A stretch of DNA of 31,645 nucleotides. Source: Prevotella sp. UBA6447. GTDB taxonomy: Bacteria; Bacteroidota; Bacteroidia; Bacteroidales; Bacteroidaceae. The stretch is from the NCBI GenBank assembly GCA_002437115.1, contig DJOD01000020.1:1-31645 (forward strand), given 5' to 3'. Shown in pieces: positions 1 to 7,076 of this stretch; positions within the stretch are counted from its first letter, which is position 1; each line of letters begins with the position of its first letter. The translations under genes and the position numbers were made by a program. The notes under the pieces are model-generated. The model ran no database searches and was not told the origin of the DNA. It worked only from the letters and a program-made list of their open reading frames with translations.

Positions 1-26
1 CGATTGCCTTCATTTAAATTGAACAT
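1..26 (-). CDS. Start of a minus-strand gene leaving the window (possibly IS66 TnpB)
   Basis: On the minus strand an ATG at 26-24 opens the frame MFNLNEGNR and runs out of the window. It is preceded by an A-rich stretch (GAAAAAAGA) that could serve as ribosome binding site, and by GAACTTTG at about 39-46, one base from the Bacteroidetes -7 consensus. The first residues resemble the N-terminus of IS66-family TnpB accessory proteins, which often begin MFSLNE.NR. Only nine residues are visible, so the family is a guess. I see no IS66 first ORF upstream of it and no terminal inverted repeat. Confidence 0.25.
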
Positions 27-351
27 GTCTTTTTTCAGGCAAAGTTCGCATGTTAATGGGATATGGACAAGACGGCTAATTTCGGATGGTTACGAAATAA
101 GCGTGTGGATGCAATGTGGATTACAGAAAATCACCTATTGTTTGTGTGATGGTTATTGTTCTCAAAACATATCGAAGAGGATCTTTCTCTACTCTTGCTG
201 CTGTTGTTGTTATGGCGCAATTACGTTAGCAAACATTTGTGACGGCGTGAAGAATAGTTTTTGAAATACAATGGGGTAGCAGTTGTCAAGTGTAGGTTAT
301 GGGCTATGGCTCATGTAAAATCAAGTTTATTTGATATTTTTATCAAAATGT

Positions 352-382
352 TTTGTGAATTGTTAGAAAGTTTGTAAATTTG
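352..382 (+). promoter_or_regulatory. Bacteroidetes-type promoter for the 389-628 RNA
   Basis: TTTG at 352-355 and TAAATTTG at 375-382 are separated by 19 bp, matching the Bacteroidetes primary-sigma consensus TTTG-N19-21-TAnnTTTG. Transcription would begin near 389. No protein gene follows before the terminator at 595-628. Confidence 0.65.
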
Positions 383-388
383 GAGCGA

Positions 389-628
389 AATGCAGAGTTC
401 CAATCTGTTAGCAACCATTCGAGGGGGCAAGATTAGATATTCTGGATTTCTTCCCGACAACATAGGAAAGTGGCAAGAGAGCGGGCGTGTCATTTGGATG
501 CACACTTAGGTTACTGCAAGATTCCTAAGTGCTGAGCTTGTTGCTTGGTGTCGTGAACATCCAGTATTGAGAACTGTTAGTTCTATTTATACGTAACGGC
601 GAATGTCGAGACGACATTCGCCGTTTTT
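389..628 (+). ncRNA. Candidate structured non-coding RNA, about 240 nt
   Basis: The stretch lies between a full consensus promoter and a near-perfect intrinsic terminator and has no credible reading frame. The two ends can pair into a long irregular hairpin: CAG and TTCCAAT at 393-404 with ATTG and GAACTG at 566-576, AGCAA 410-414 with TTGCT 541-545, then CAAG 428-431 with CTTG 537-540. This leaves 13 unpaired bases (415-427) on the 5' side only. Inside, CACTTAGG 503-510 pairs with CCTAAGTG 524-531. AGAACT 570-575 can instead form a local hairpin with AGTTCT 579-584, competing with the closing stem. A long hairpin with a one-sided central bubble recalls 6S RNA. The promoter/terminator bracketing recalls the Bacteroidales-1 RNA described from comparative genomics. 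Neither identity can be settled here. Confidence 0.5.
595..628 (+). terminator. Strong rho-independent terminator
   Basis: A perfect 13-bp stem, ACGGCGAATGTCG (596-608) with CGACATTCGCCGT (612-624) and loop AGA, is followed by a T run (624-628). An extra A595-T625 pair is possible. The T run lies on the plus side, so it ends plus-strand transcription, which here can only be the orphan RNA from 389. It lies 56 bp past the stop of the minus-strand gene at 684, but the minus side lacks a clear T tract. Confidence 0.85.
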
Positions 629-683
629 CCTTCCCTGCCGTATTGTATCTTCCATAGGAATGTCCTTGCGTCAGAAACCCTTT

Positions 684-1361
684 TTATTGTAAATATTGGA
701 GGATGAAATGTTCGGCAATGGGTAGGAAGCGATCATGCCCTTTGCTGTTCAGGTGCGCGTGGTCGTGTGTCCCTCCTTGAAAAAATATCTTTCTGAAGTT
801 GTCGTCTCGGGCGAAGATGTTGCTGTTATGGTACGCGTCGAACACGGGAATACCCATTGATCCACAAATCTCTTTGGTTGTGTTTACAATAATTTTAAAG
901 TTGGGATTGTCGTTGGCCCATGGCGTAAACCAAAAGATATATGCCTTGGGATATTTTTCGATGAGCCCCTTGCAGAGCTTGGTGCATTGTTGGCGATAAT
1001 TGTCCAGAGTTGTTGTGGAGTCGGTTACGCTGTCCGCTAGCCGTGCGGCATCGTTGTGGCCTGCAATGACCACGATGATGTCCAACGAGTCGTTCATCTG
1101 TTTGTAGCGGTTGACAACAGCCGGTCCCCATGTTTTCATGTCTATGGAAACGCAACTGCCATTTCGTCCGTAGTTGTAATAGGTCATGCCATGTTTCTTT
1201 GCCAGTTTGTAGTGCCATGCGTATTCCACTGGATTTTGGTGGTTTTTGACATAGCTGTCTCCGATGACTCCTATGCGCTTGCCTTTAAGCGGATCGACCT
1301 GTGCCGAGACGCGCAGGCACACAGTCATGGCCACAGCCAATAAGAATAATGCTTTTTTCAT
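684..1361 (-). CDS. Exported SGNH/GDSL-family hydrolase
   Basis: This is a 225-residue protein with an N-terminal signal peptide (hydrophobic 4-18, likely cleavage after VSA at 18-20). The SGNH esterase blocks are visible: GDSY with the presumed nucleophile Ser36, Gly65/Asn67 in YGRNGS, the oxyanion block GHND at 101-104, and the Asp200-x-x-His203 pair in DHAHLN near the C-terminus. The family removes acyl groups from lipids, glycans or peptidoglycan; the substrate here is unknown. The expected location is the periplasm or outer surface. It stands alone and is transcribed divergently from the ABC-F gene, with its own -7 box (TAACTTTG, minus strand) at 1460-1453. The start is the only ATG ahead of the signal peptide. 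Confidence 0.88.
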   Translation of the reverse strand: MKKALFLLAVAMTVCLRVSAQVDPLKGKRIGVIGDSYVKNHQNPVEYAWHYKLAKKHGMTYYNYGRNGSCVSIDMKTWGPAVVNRYKQMNDSLDIIVVIAGHNDAARLADSVTDSTTTLDNYRQQCTKLCKGLIEKYPKAYIFWFTPWANDNPNFKIIVNTTKEICGSMGIPVFDAYHNSNIFARDDNFRKIFFQGGTHDHAHLNSKGHDRFLPIAEHFILQYLQ

Positions 1362-1452
1362 GATAGGGGAAAATGTTTAAATGATAGTCCTGCTTTTATG
1401 GAGGCGTTGGCGAACGCGTACCCTCTTTTTTCTGGGTGCCGCTTAGCCATTG

Positions 1453-1460
1453 CAAAGTTA
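1453..1460 (-). promoter_or_regulatory. -7 box of the SGNH hydrolase gene
   Basis: Read on the minus strand this is TAACTTTG followed by CA, a match to TAnnTTTG. It gives a leader of about 85 nt. It mirrors the plus-strand box at 1503-1510; only 42 bp separate the two, so their upstream elements overlap. Confidence 0.6.
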
Positions 1461-1502
1461 ATAAAATGAAGACATTATCTGTATGCTTTACACTATTTTT
1501 TG

Positions 1503-1510
1503 TAACTTTG
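1503..1510 (+). promoter_or_regulatory. -7 box of the ABC-F gene
   Basis: TAACTTTG followed by CA matches the Bacteroidetes -7 consensus. The start would be near 1517, leaving a leader of about 18 nt before the ATG at 1535. No clear TTTG -33 element is present. Confidence 0.65.
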
Positions 1511-1534
1511 CATATCAATTTGTAGTTGGGAAAG

Positions 1535-3481
1535 ATGATTTCTGTAGAAAACTTAAAGGTAGAGTTTGGCGTTCGCCCTCTCTTCCATGATGTTAGTTTT
1601 GTGGTCAATGACCATGACCGTATAGCCCTTGTCGGCAAGAATGGAGCTGGCAAGTCAACGATGCTTAAAATTCTTTGTGGTTTGCAGCAGCCCACGTCAG
1701 GTGTGGTTGCCATCCCTAATGACACCACCATAGGCTATTTGCCACAGGTGATGAAGATATCCGACGACACCACCGTTCGCGAAGAGACACGCAAGGCTTT
1801 TGCCGACCACGTGGAGATGAGAAGTCGCCTTGACCGTATGCAGCAAGAGATGACAGACCGCACAGACTATGACAGTCCGGACTATATGGCTCTCGTGGAC
1901 CGCTTTACCCTTGAGCACGACCGCTTTATGATGATGGGCGGCGAGAATTATGAGGCCGAGATGGAACGCACGCTGGTAGGCCTTGGTTTTGAGCGCGGCG
2001 ACTTCGACCGTCCGACGCGTGAGTTTTCTGGTGGCTGGCGCATGCGCATAGAGCTTGCCAAGATTTTGTTGCGCCATCCAGACGTGTTGTTGCTTGACGA
2101 GCCCACCAACCATCTCGACATTGAGAGCATAAGTTGGCTGGAGACCTTCCTTTCTCAAAGTAGCAGTGCGGTAGTGCTTGTCAGCCACGACCGCGCGTTC
2201 ATCAACAATGTTACCAACCGCACCATAGAAATCACCTGTGGACACATTGAGGATTACCGGGTGAAATATGACCAATACCTCGTGTTGCGAAAGGAACGGC
2301 GTGAGCAGCAGTTGAGAGCTTACGAGAACCAACAGAAGGAGATAGCCGACATCAAGGCTTTCATAGACCGCTTCCGTTACCAGGCCACGAAGGCCGTACA
2401 GGTGCAGCAGCGCATCAAACAGTTGGAAAAGATAGTTCCCATCGAAGTGGATGAGGTCGACCAGAAGGTGATGCATCTTAAGTTTCCTCCCTGTTTGCGT
2501 TCGGGCGACTATCCAGTCATCTGCGATGATGTGCGCAAGGATTATGGAGAGCATACGGTCTTCTCTCATGTGGACATGACCATCAAACGCGGTGAGAAAG
2601 TGGCTTTCGTCGGCAAGAATGGCGAGGGAAAATCCACGCTTGTTAAATGTATCATGGGACAGATCCCTTACACGGGAACCTTGAAGATAGGCCACAATGT
2701 GCAGATAGGCTACTTCGCCCAAAACCAAGCCCAACTATTGGATGAGAACCTTACCATCTACGACACGATAGACCAGGTGGCTACGGGTGAGATGCGCCTG
2801 AAGATCAACGACCTGCTGGGAGCTTTCATGTTTGGAGGCGAAGTTTCTGAGAAAAAGGTGAAAGTGCTCTCTGGCGGCGAGCGCTCACGGCTTGCGATGA
2901 TACGTCTCTTGCTTGAACCCGTGAACCTGCTGATTCTCGACGAGCCTACCAACCATCTTGACATACCGTCGAAAGACGTGCTGAAGGAGGCCATCAGGGC
3001 TTTCGACGGCACTGCGATAATCGTTTCTCACGACCGTGAGTTCCTTGATGGGCTTGTGACGAAGGTCTATGAGTTCGGTGGCGGAAAGGTGGTGGAACAC
3101 TTGGGAGGTATCTACGACTACCTTCGTGTTCACAATGCAGAAACCATCCATGAGGCCCTCGACACGATTCAGACAAGTCCGACGGAACCTTCCTCGGAGT
3201 CCCATGCCGAGAAATCGGGCGGTAAGCAGAGTTACCAAGACCACAAGGAACAGCAGAAAAAAATAAGGAAGGCCAGCCGCGACGTGGAGGAGTCGGAAAA
3301 GAAGATTGCCAAGATGGAGGCGCGCATTAAGGAACTCGACCAGCTCTTCATGGTTCCCGAGAATGCTTCGAACATGGAGTTGGTGACCGAATACACGTCG
3401 ACCAAAGAAGCCTTGGACAAGGAAAACGACCACTGGCTGGAGCTTTCTGAAAAACTGGAGCAGTTGCAAGGTGGCTGCTGA
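1535..3481 (+). CDS. ABC-F family ATPase (Uup/YheS-like), translation-associated
   Basis: This is a 648-residue soluble protein with two ABC ATPase domains and no membrane segment, the ABC-F arrangement. Domain 1 has Walker A GKNGAGKST (about 34-42), signature FSGGW and Walker B LLLDEPTNHLD. Domain 2 has Walker A GKNGEGKST, signature LSGGE and LILDEPTNHLD. A charged linker lies between the domains and a Lys/Glu-rich coiled coil covers roughly the last 70 residues, as in Uup-type members. ABC-F proteins bind the ribosomal E site and relieve stalls; some give antibiotic protection, but nothing here points to resistance. A TTG at 1526 is in frame, but the ATG at 1535 begins with the usual MISVENLKVEF, so I take that start. 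Confidence 0.93.
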   Translation: MISVENLKVEFGVRPLFHDVSFVVNDHDRIALVGKNGAGKSTMLKILCGLQQPTSGVVAIPNDTTIGYLPQVMKISDDTTVREETRKAFADHVEMRSRLDRMQQEMTDRTDYDSPDYMALVDRFTLEHDRFMMMGGENYEAEMERTLVGLGFERGDFDRPTREFSGGWRMRIELAKILLRHPDVLLLDEPTNHLDIESISWLETFLSQSSSAVVLVSHDRAFINNVTNRTIEITCGHIEDYRVKYDQYLVLRKERREQQLRAYENQQKEIADIKAFIDRFRYQATKAVQVQQRIKQLEKIVPIEVDEVDQKVMHLKFPPCLRSGDYPVICDDVRKDYGEHTVFSHVDMTIKRGEKVAFVGKNGEGKSTLVKCIMGQIPYTGTLKIGHNVQIGYFAQNQAQLLDENLTIYDTIDQVATGEMRLKINDLLGAFMFGGEVSEKKVKVLSGGERSRLAMIRLLLEPVNLLILDEPTNHLDIPSKDVLKEAIRAFDGTAIIVSHDREFLDGLVTKVYEFGGGKVVEHLGGIYDYLRVHNAETIHEALDTIQTSPTEPSSESHAEKSGGKQSYQDHKEQQKKIRKASRDVEESEKKIAKMEARIKELDQLFMVPENASNMELVTEYTSTKEALDKENDHWLELSEKLEQLQGGC

Positions 3482-3571
3482 AGCTCCTTGTGCCCCTCTA
3501 TTGCCACCGAAAGCCAGCCCCTTTCCTGGCAGGCAACGACTTATTAAGTAATCATTCAAATATAATCAACC

Positions 3572-5608
3572 ATGAAAGTGAAACAACTTTTACCTGTGCT
3601 CCTGTTTGCCACAGCCCCTGTCTGTAGTGGCTTGGCACAGAACAAGTCAGGTCTCGTCTTGTCGGATCTTGATAAGACCGTGAGCCCCGCCACCGACTTC
3701 TACCAGTTTGCCACTGGTGGCTGGCAGAAAGCTCATCCCCTGCCTGCGGCCTACAGCCGTTATGGTAGCTTTGACATGCTCCAGGAAAATGTCAATAAGC
3801 AAATCAACACCATCCTGACCGACTTGTCGAAAAAGAAGTATAAGCCCGGCACCAACGAGCGAAAGATCAGCGACTTCTACAAGTTGGCCATGGATTCCGT
3901 ACGCCGTAACCAGGAGGGCATAGTCCCCGTGAAGCCCCTGCTCGACGAGATGGAGTGTGCCAAGACTGTTGACGCGCTGCGCCAGGTGCAGCTGAAGTAT
4001 GCCAAGTTGGGCATTGGCGTTCCGTTTGGTTCCTACTTCGGTGCCGACGACAAGAATGTCACCATGAACATCTTGAGCCTCGGACAGGGTGGGCTGACGC
4101 TTGGCCAGAAAGACTGGTATGTCAACACCGACAAGGCCACGCGTGACATTCGCGAGGCTTTCAAGAAACACATCGTGCGTATGTTTGAGCTCTACGGCTT
4201 CAGCCATGCTGACGCGCAGCGTAAGATGCAGTCGGTGTTCCGCTTCGAGACCGAGCTGGCCCTGGTCTCCAAGAGCAATGTGGAGCTGCGCGACCCGCAA
4301 GCCAACTACAACAAGATGACCCTTGCCCAGTTTGAGGAAAATTATCCCAACATTCCTTTGAAGGCCTTGTCGCAGGCCGAGGGAATTGACACCAGGTATA
4401 TTCAGGAGATGAATGTGGGGCAGCCAGCCTTCTTCGTGGGGCTTGATAAGCTGTTGCCCCTGCTCAGCTCCGACGATTTGCGTGCCATCATGGAGTGGGA
4501 TGTCATCCAGGGGAGTGCCTCCTACTTGAGCGACAATATCCGCCAAGCCAATTTTGAGTTTTTCGGAAAGGCCATGAGTGGCCGTAAGGAAGACTACCCC
4601 TTGTGGAAACGAGCTACCAACCAGGTGCAGGCCGCCATGGGCGAGGCTCTTGGGAAGATGTACTGTGACCGCTATTTTCCAGCCCAGTCGAAAAAGATGA
4701 TGGAGGAGCTGGTGCGCAACCTCCAGACAAGCCTGGGTGAGCGCATCGATGCCCAGACCTGGATGAGCGACTCCACCAAGGCCAACGCCCACAAGAAGCT
4801 CGACAAGTTTTATGTGAAGATCGGCTATCCCAACAAGTGGACAGACTACAGCAAGCTGACCATCAACCCCAGCAAGAGCTTCTACGAGAATGTGGTTGCC
4901 GCGCGTATCTTTGCCCACGACAAGCAGATTGCCGACAAGGCAGGCAAGCCCGTGGATCGTGACGAGTGGTATATGACTCCGCAGACTGTAAACGCCTACT
5001 ATAACCCCACCACCAACGAGATTTGCTTCCCGGCTGGCATCCTGCAGCGTCCTTTCTTCGATCCCAAGGCCGATGCCGCTTTCAACTATGGTGCCATCGG
5101 CGTGGTGATTGGTCATGAGATGACACACGGATTCGATGACCAAGGGCGCCAGTATGATGCCGACGGCAACCTCCACGACTGGTGGACGGCCGCTGATGCC
5201 AAGGGCTTCGAGCAACGCGCAAAGCTCTATTCCGACTTTTTCGATGCCATTGAGGTGCTTCCCGGCCTCCATTCCAACGGCAAATTCACGTTGGGCGAGA
5301 ACCTGGCCGACCACGGAGGCTTGCAGGTTGCCTTCAATGCTTTCAAGCATGTCTTGGCCAAGCACCCGCTGAAAAACAAGGACGGCTTCACGCCCGAGCA
5401 ACGCTTCTTCCTCGCTTATGCCGGCGTTTGGGGTCAGAACATCACCGACCAGGAAATCCGCAACCGCGTGAAGCGCGACCCCCATGCTCTTGGCGAATGG
5501 CGTGTCAATGGTGCCCTGCCGCACATCAATGCCTGGTATGAGGCGTTTGGCGTGAAGAAAGGCGACAAGATGTATATTCCAGAGAGCGAGCGTTTGCAGC
5601 TTTGGTAA
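3572..5608 (+). CDS. pepO: M13 (neprilysin/PepO-type) zinc metallopeptidase
   Basis: This is a 678-residue exported protein with a signal peptide (MKVKQLLPVLLFATAPVCSG, cleavage near LAQ at 21-23), followed by the M13 N-terminal domain. The catalytic zinc site is intact: HEMTH with His515, Glu516 and His519, and the third ligand Glu576 in GENLADHGG, with Asp580 in the usual ExxxD position. NAYY upstream of the zinc site is the conserved substrate-binding motif. The enzyme cleaves oligopeptides, presumably in the periplasm or on the outer membrane. The usual C-terminal CxxW is reduced to LQLW without the Cys. The gene has its own long leader after the ABC-F gene (90 bp) and ends before a strong hairpin terminator at 5662-5727. 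Confidence 0.93.
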   Translation: MKVKQLLPVLLFATAPVCSGLAQNKSGLVLSDLDKTVSPATDFYQFATGGWQKAHPLPAAYSRYGSFDMLQENVNKQINTILTDLSKKKYKPGTNERKISDFYKLAMDSVRRNQEGIVPVKPLLDEMECAKTVDALRQVQLKYAKLGIGVPFGSYFGADDKNVTMNILSLGQGGLTLGQKDWYVNTDKATRDIREAFKKHIVRMFELYGFSHADAQRKMQSVFRFETELALVSKSNVELRDPQANYNKMTLAQFEENYPNIPLKALSQAEGIDTRYIQEMNVGQPAFFVGLDKLLPLLSSDDLRAIMEWDVIQGSASYLSDNIRQANFEFFGKAMSGRKEDYPLWKRATNQVQAAMGEALGKMYCDRYFPAQSKKMMEELVRNLQTSLGERIDAQTWMSDSTKANAHKKLDKFYVKIGYPNKWTDYSKLTINPSKSFYENVVAARIFAHDKQIADKAGKPVDRDEWYMTPQTVNAYYNPTTNEICFPAGILQRPFFDPKADAAFNYGAIGVVIGHEMTHGFDDQGRQYDADGNLHDWWTAADAKGFEQRAKLYSDFFDAIEVLPGLHSNGKFTLGENLADHGGLQVAFNAFKHVLAKHPLKNKDGFTPEQRFFLAYAGVWGQNITDQEIRNRVKRDPHALGEWRVNGALPHINAWYEAFGVKKGDKMYIPESERLQLW

Positions 5609-5661
5609 AATAAACCTAAAAGGGACCATCGGGGAAAGCACCTGATGTTCCCTCAACCTTT

Positions 5662-5727
5662 GCCCCGAAGGAAACGGCGGTGGCGGTATCCGTGACCGGC
5701 AGCAGGCCGTTGGCTTCGGGGCTTTTT
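5662..5727 (+). terminator. Long hairpin terminator of the M13 peptidase gene
   Basis: GCCCCGAAG (5662-5670) pairs with CTTCGGGGC (5714-5722), and the stem continues as AACGGC (5673-5678) with GCCGTT (5706-5711). Five T follow at 5723-5727. It sits 54 bases after the stop codon. Confidence 0.8.
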
Positions 5728-5853
5728 GGTGCTCGCCCATGTCCATTGGCTGTCGAAGGGACCGGATGGTACGACGAGGCGCGATGCTTACTTGGCACCC
5801 TTGCTATGCGCTTATGTATCTCCTTGTGTGTCAATAAGATAGAGATGCTTGGA

Positions 5854-5916
5854 AATAATAGCTATTATTTTTAGAATAATAGCTATTATTTTTAGAATTT
5901 AAGCTATTATTTTCAA
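5854..5916. repeat. Array of three 21-bp units with a palindromic core
   Basis: Three units start at 5854, 5875 and 5896, spaced exactly 21 bp. The first two carry the perfect 16-bp palindrome AATAATAGCTATTATT followed by TTTAG. The third has AATTTAAG in place of AATAATAG, keeping only the right half. A second array of the same kind lies at 28680-28716. It falls between the M13 terminator and the metA promoter in a region without genes (5728-6055), where I see nothing else. Twenty-one bp is two helical turns, so the palindromes face the same side of the DNA. Confidence 0.8.
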
Positions 5917-6055
5917 TCCTTTGGTGTCTGTCTCTCAGTGTGGCGATGCCAATCTTTGCGTGGAGGGATGCGGCCTGTGTCGAAGGAACTTTAAAATGTG
6001 GAGACCTTTGGATATTATTTTTCAAGCAGTTACGTGTTTTCTCCTATATTATTAT

Positions 6056-6063
6056 TATCTTTG
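6056..6063 (+). promoter_or_regulatory. -7 box of metA
   Basis: TATCTTTG matches TAnnTTTG. The start would be near 6070, leaving a leader of only about 20 nt, too short to hold a SAM riboswitch. Confidence 0.6.
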
Positions 6064-6090
6064 TACGGATAAAAGAGAAAGGAACCTTGC

Positions 6091-7008
6091 ATGCCACTAA
6101 GACTACCCGATAGGCTTCCAGCCATCGAACTGCTGAAGAAAGAGAACATCTTTGTCATGGATGAGAGTCGTGCCCATTCGCAGATGGTGCGTCCGCTGAA
6201 GATTGTGGTACTCAACCTGATGCCTCTGAAGATAACCACCGAGACCGACCTTATCCGCCTGCTCTCCAACACCCCGTTGCAGATAGAGATCAACTTCATG
6301 AAGCTCAAGAACCACACCCCCAAGAACACTCCCATTGAGCACATGATGATGTTCTACAAGGATTTCGACATCTTGAAGCAGCAGAAATGGGATGGCATGA
6401 TAGTTACAGGCGCTCCCATCGAGCAGCTCGACTTTGAGGATGTGGAATACTGGGACGAGATCACGGGCATCTTCGACTGGGCCCGCACGCACGTCACTTC
6501 CACGCTCTACATCTGTTGGGCAGCTCAGGCAGGCCTTTACCATTTCTACAACATCCCCAAGCATCCGCTTCCCAAGAAGATGTTCGGCATCTTCCACCAG
6601 CTTGTGCTCGTAGACCACCTGCCCATCTTCCGGGGTTTCGACGATGAGTTCATGATGCCCCATAGCCGTCACACCGAGGTGCGCCGCGAGGAGATAGAGC
6701 GCGTGTCCGACCTGACGGTCCTGGCGGAGTCGCCTGAGAGTGGCGTGAGCATCGTCATGGCGCGCGGTGGCCGCGAATTCTTCATCACAGGCCATCTGGA
6801 GTATGCCCCTGACACGCTCGACAAGGAGTATAAACGCGACTTTGGCAAGCGCGACGACGTGGAGATGCCTAAGAACTATTATCGCGACAACGACCCCGAA
6901 AAGGGTCCCCTGGTCACTTGGCGTGCCCACGCCAACCTGTTGTTCAGCAACTGGATTAACTATTACGTTTACCAAGAGACCCCTTACAACATCGACGAAA
7001 TCCGTTGA
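6091..7008 (+). CDS. metA: Homoserine O-acyltransferase MetA, probably acetyl-CoA-specific
   Basis: This 305-residue protein is of normal MetA length and aligns in register with E. coli numbering. It activates homoserine for methionine synthesis in the cytoplasm. Visible active-site residues are Lys47 (LMPLK), the acyl-accepting Cys142 in YICWAAQ, and the His235/Glu237 pair in TGHLEY. Position 111 is Glu (TGAPIEQL). In characterised MetA enzymes Gly at this position goes with succinyl-CoA and Glu with acetyl-CoA, so this is probably an O-acetyltransferase despite the usual succinyltransferase label. The start is set by RBS AGAAAGGA and the conserved MPLRLPDRLPA N-terminus. The U32 gene follows after 68 bp without an obvious promoter. 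Confidence 0.95.
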   Translation: MPLRLPDRLPAIELLKKENIFVMDESRAHSQMVRPLKIVVLNLMPLKITTETDLIRLLSNTPLQIEINFMKLKNHTPKNTPIEHMMMFYKDFDILKQQKWDGMIVTGAPIEQLDFEDVEYWDEITGIFDWARTHVTSTLYICWAAQAGLYHFYNIPKHPLPKKMFGIFHQLVLVDHLPIFRGFDDEFMMPHSRHTEVRREEIERVSDLTVLAESPESGVSIVMARGGREFFITGHLEYAPDTLDKEYKRDFGKRDDVEMPKNYYRDNDPEKGPLVTWRAHANLLFSNWINYYVYQETPYNIDEIR

Positions 7009-7076
7009 TGCGCCCCTGGTGCGCAGGGAGGCGGTTGCCGCCCCGACCAGTCTCAACAACCTTTAATAAGCTGAAA

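Noticed and set aside
4..264. Plus-strand frame of 86 codons with a CCCCC run
   Set aside because: TTG start, no ribosome site or promoter, and a composition unlike a folded protein.
1697..2734. A 345-codon minus-strand frame opposite the ABC-F gene
   Set aside because: No recognisable domain; explained by codon bias of the ABC-F gene.
3511..3528. GCCAG/CTGGC hairpin after the ABC-F gene as terminator
   Set aside because: Only 5 bp and no T run follows.
3647..5746. A 699-codon open frame on the minus strand, opposite the M13 peptidase gene
   Set aside because: It is a mirror of a strongly codon-biased gene. The translation shows no domain, and the plus strand has intact zinc-site motifs and a signal peptide.
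5854..5916. 21-bp repeats as a CRISPR array
   Set aside because: Units are directly tandem with no spacers, the count is two or three, and no cas genes are nearby.
5854..5916. Palindromes as terminators
   Set aside because: The stems are AT-only and repeated back to back; the M13 gene already has a strong terminator at 5662-5727.
5917..6090. SAM riboswitch ahead of metA
   Set aside because: The best promoter leaves only about 20 nt of leader, and no conserved riboswitch core is visible.
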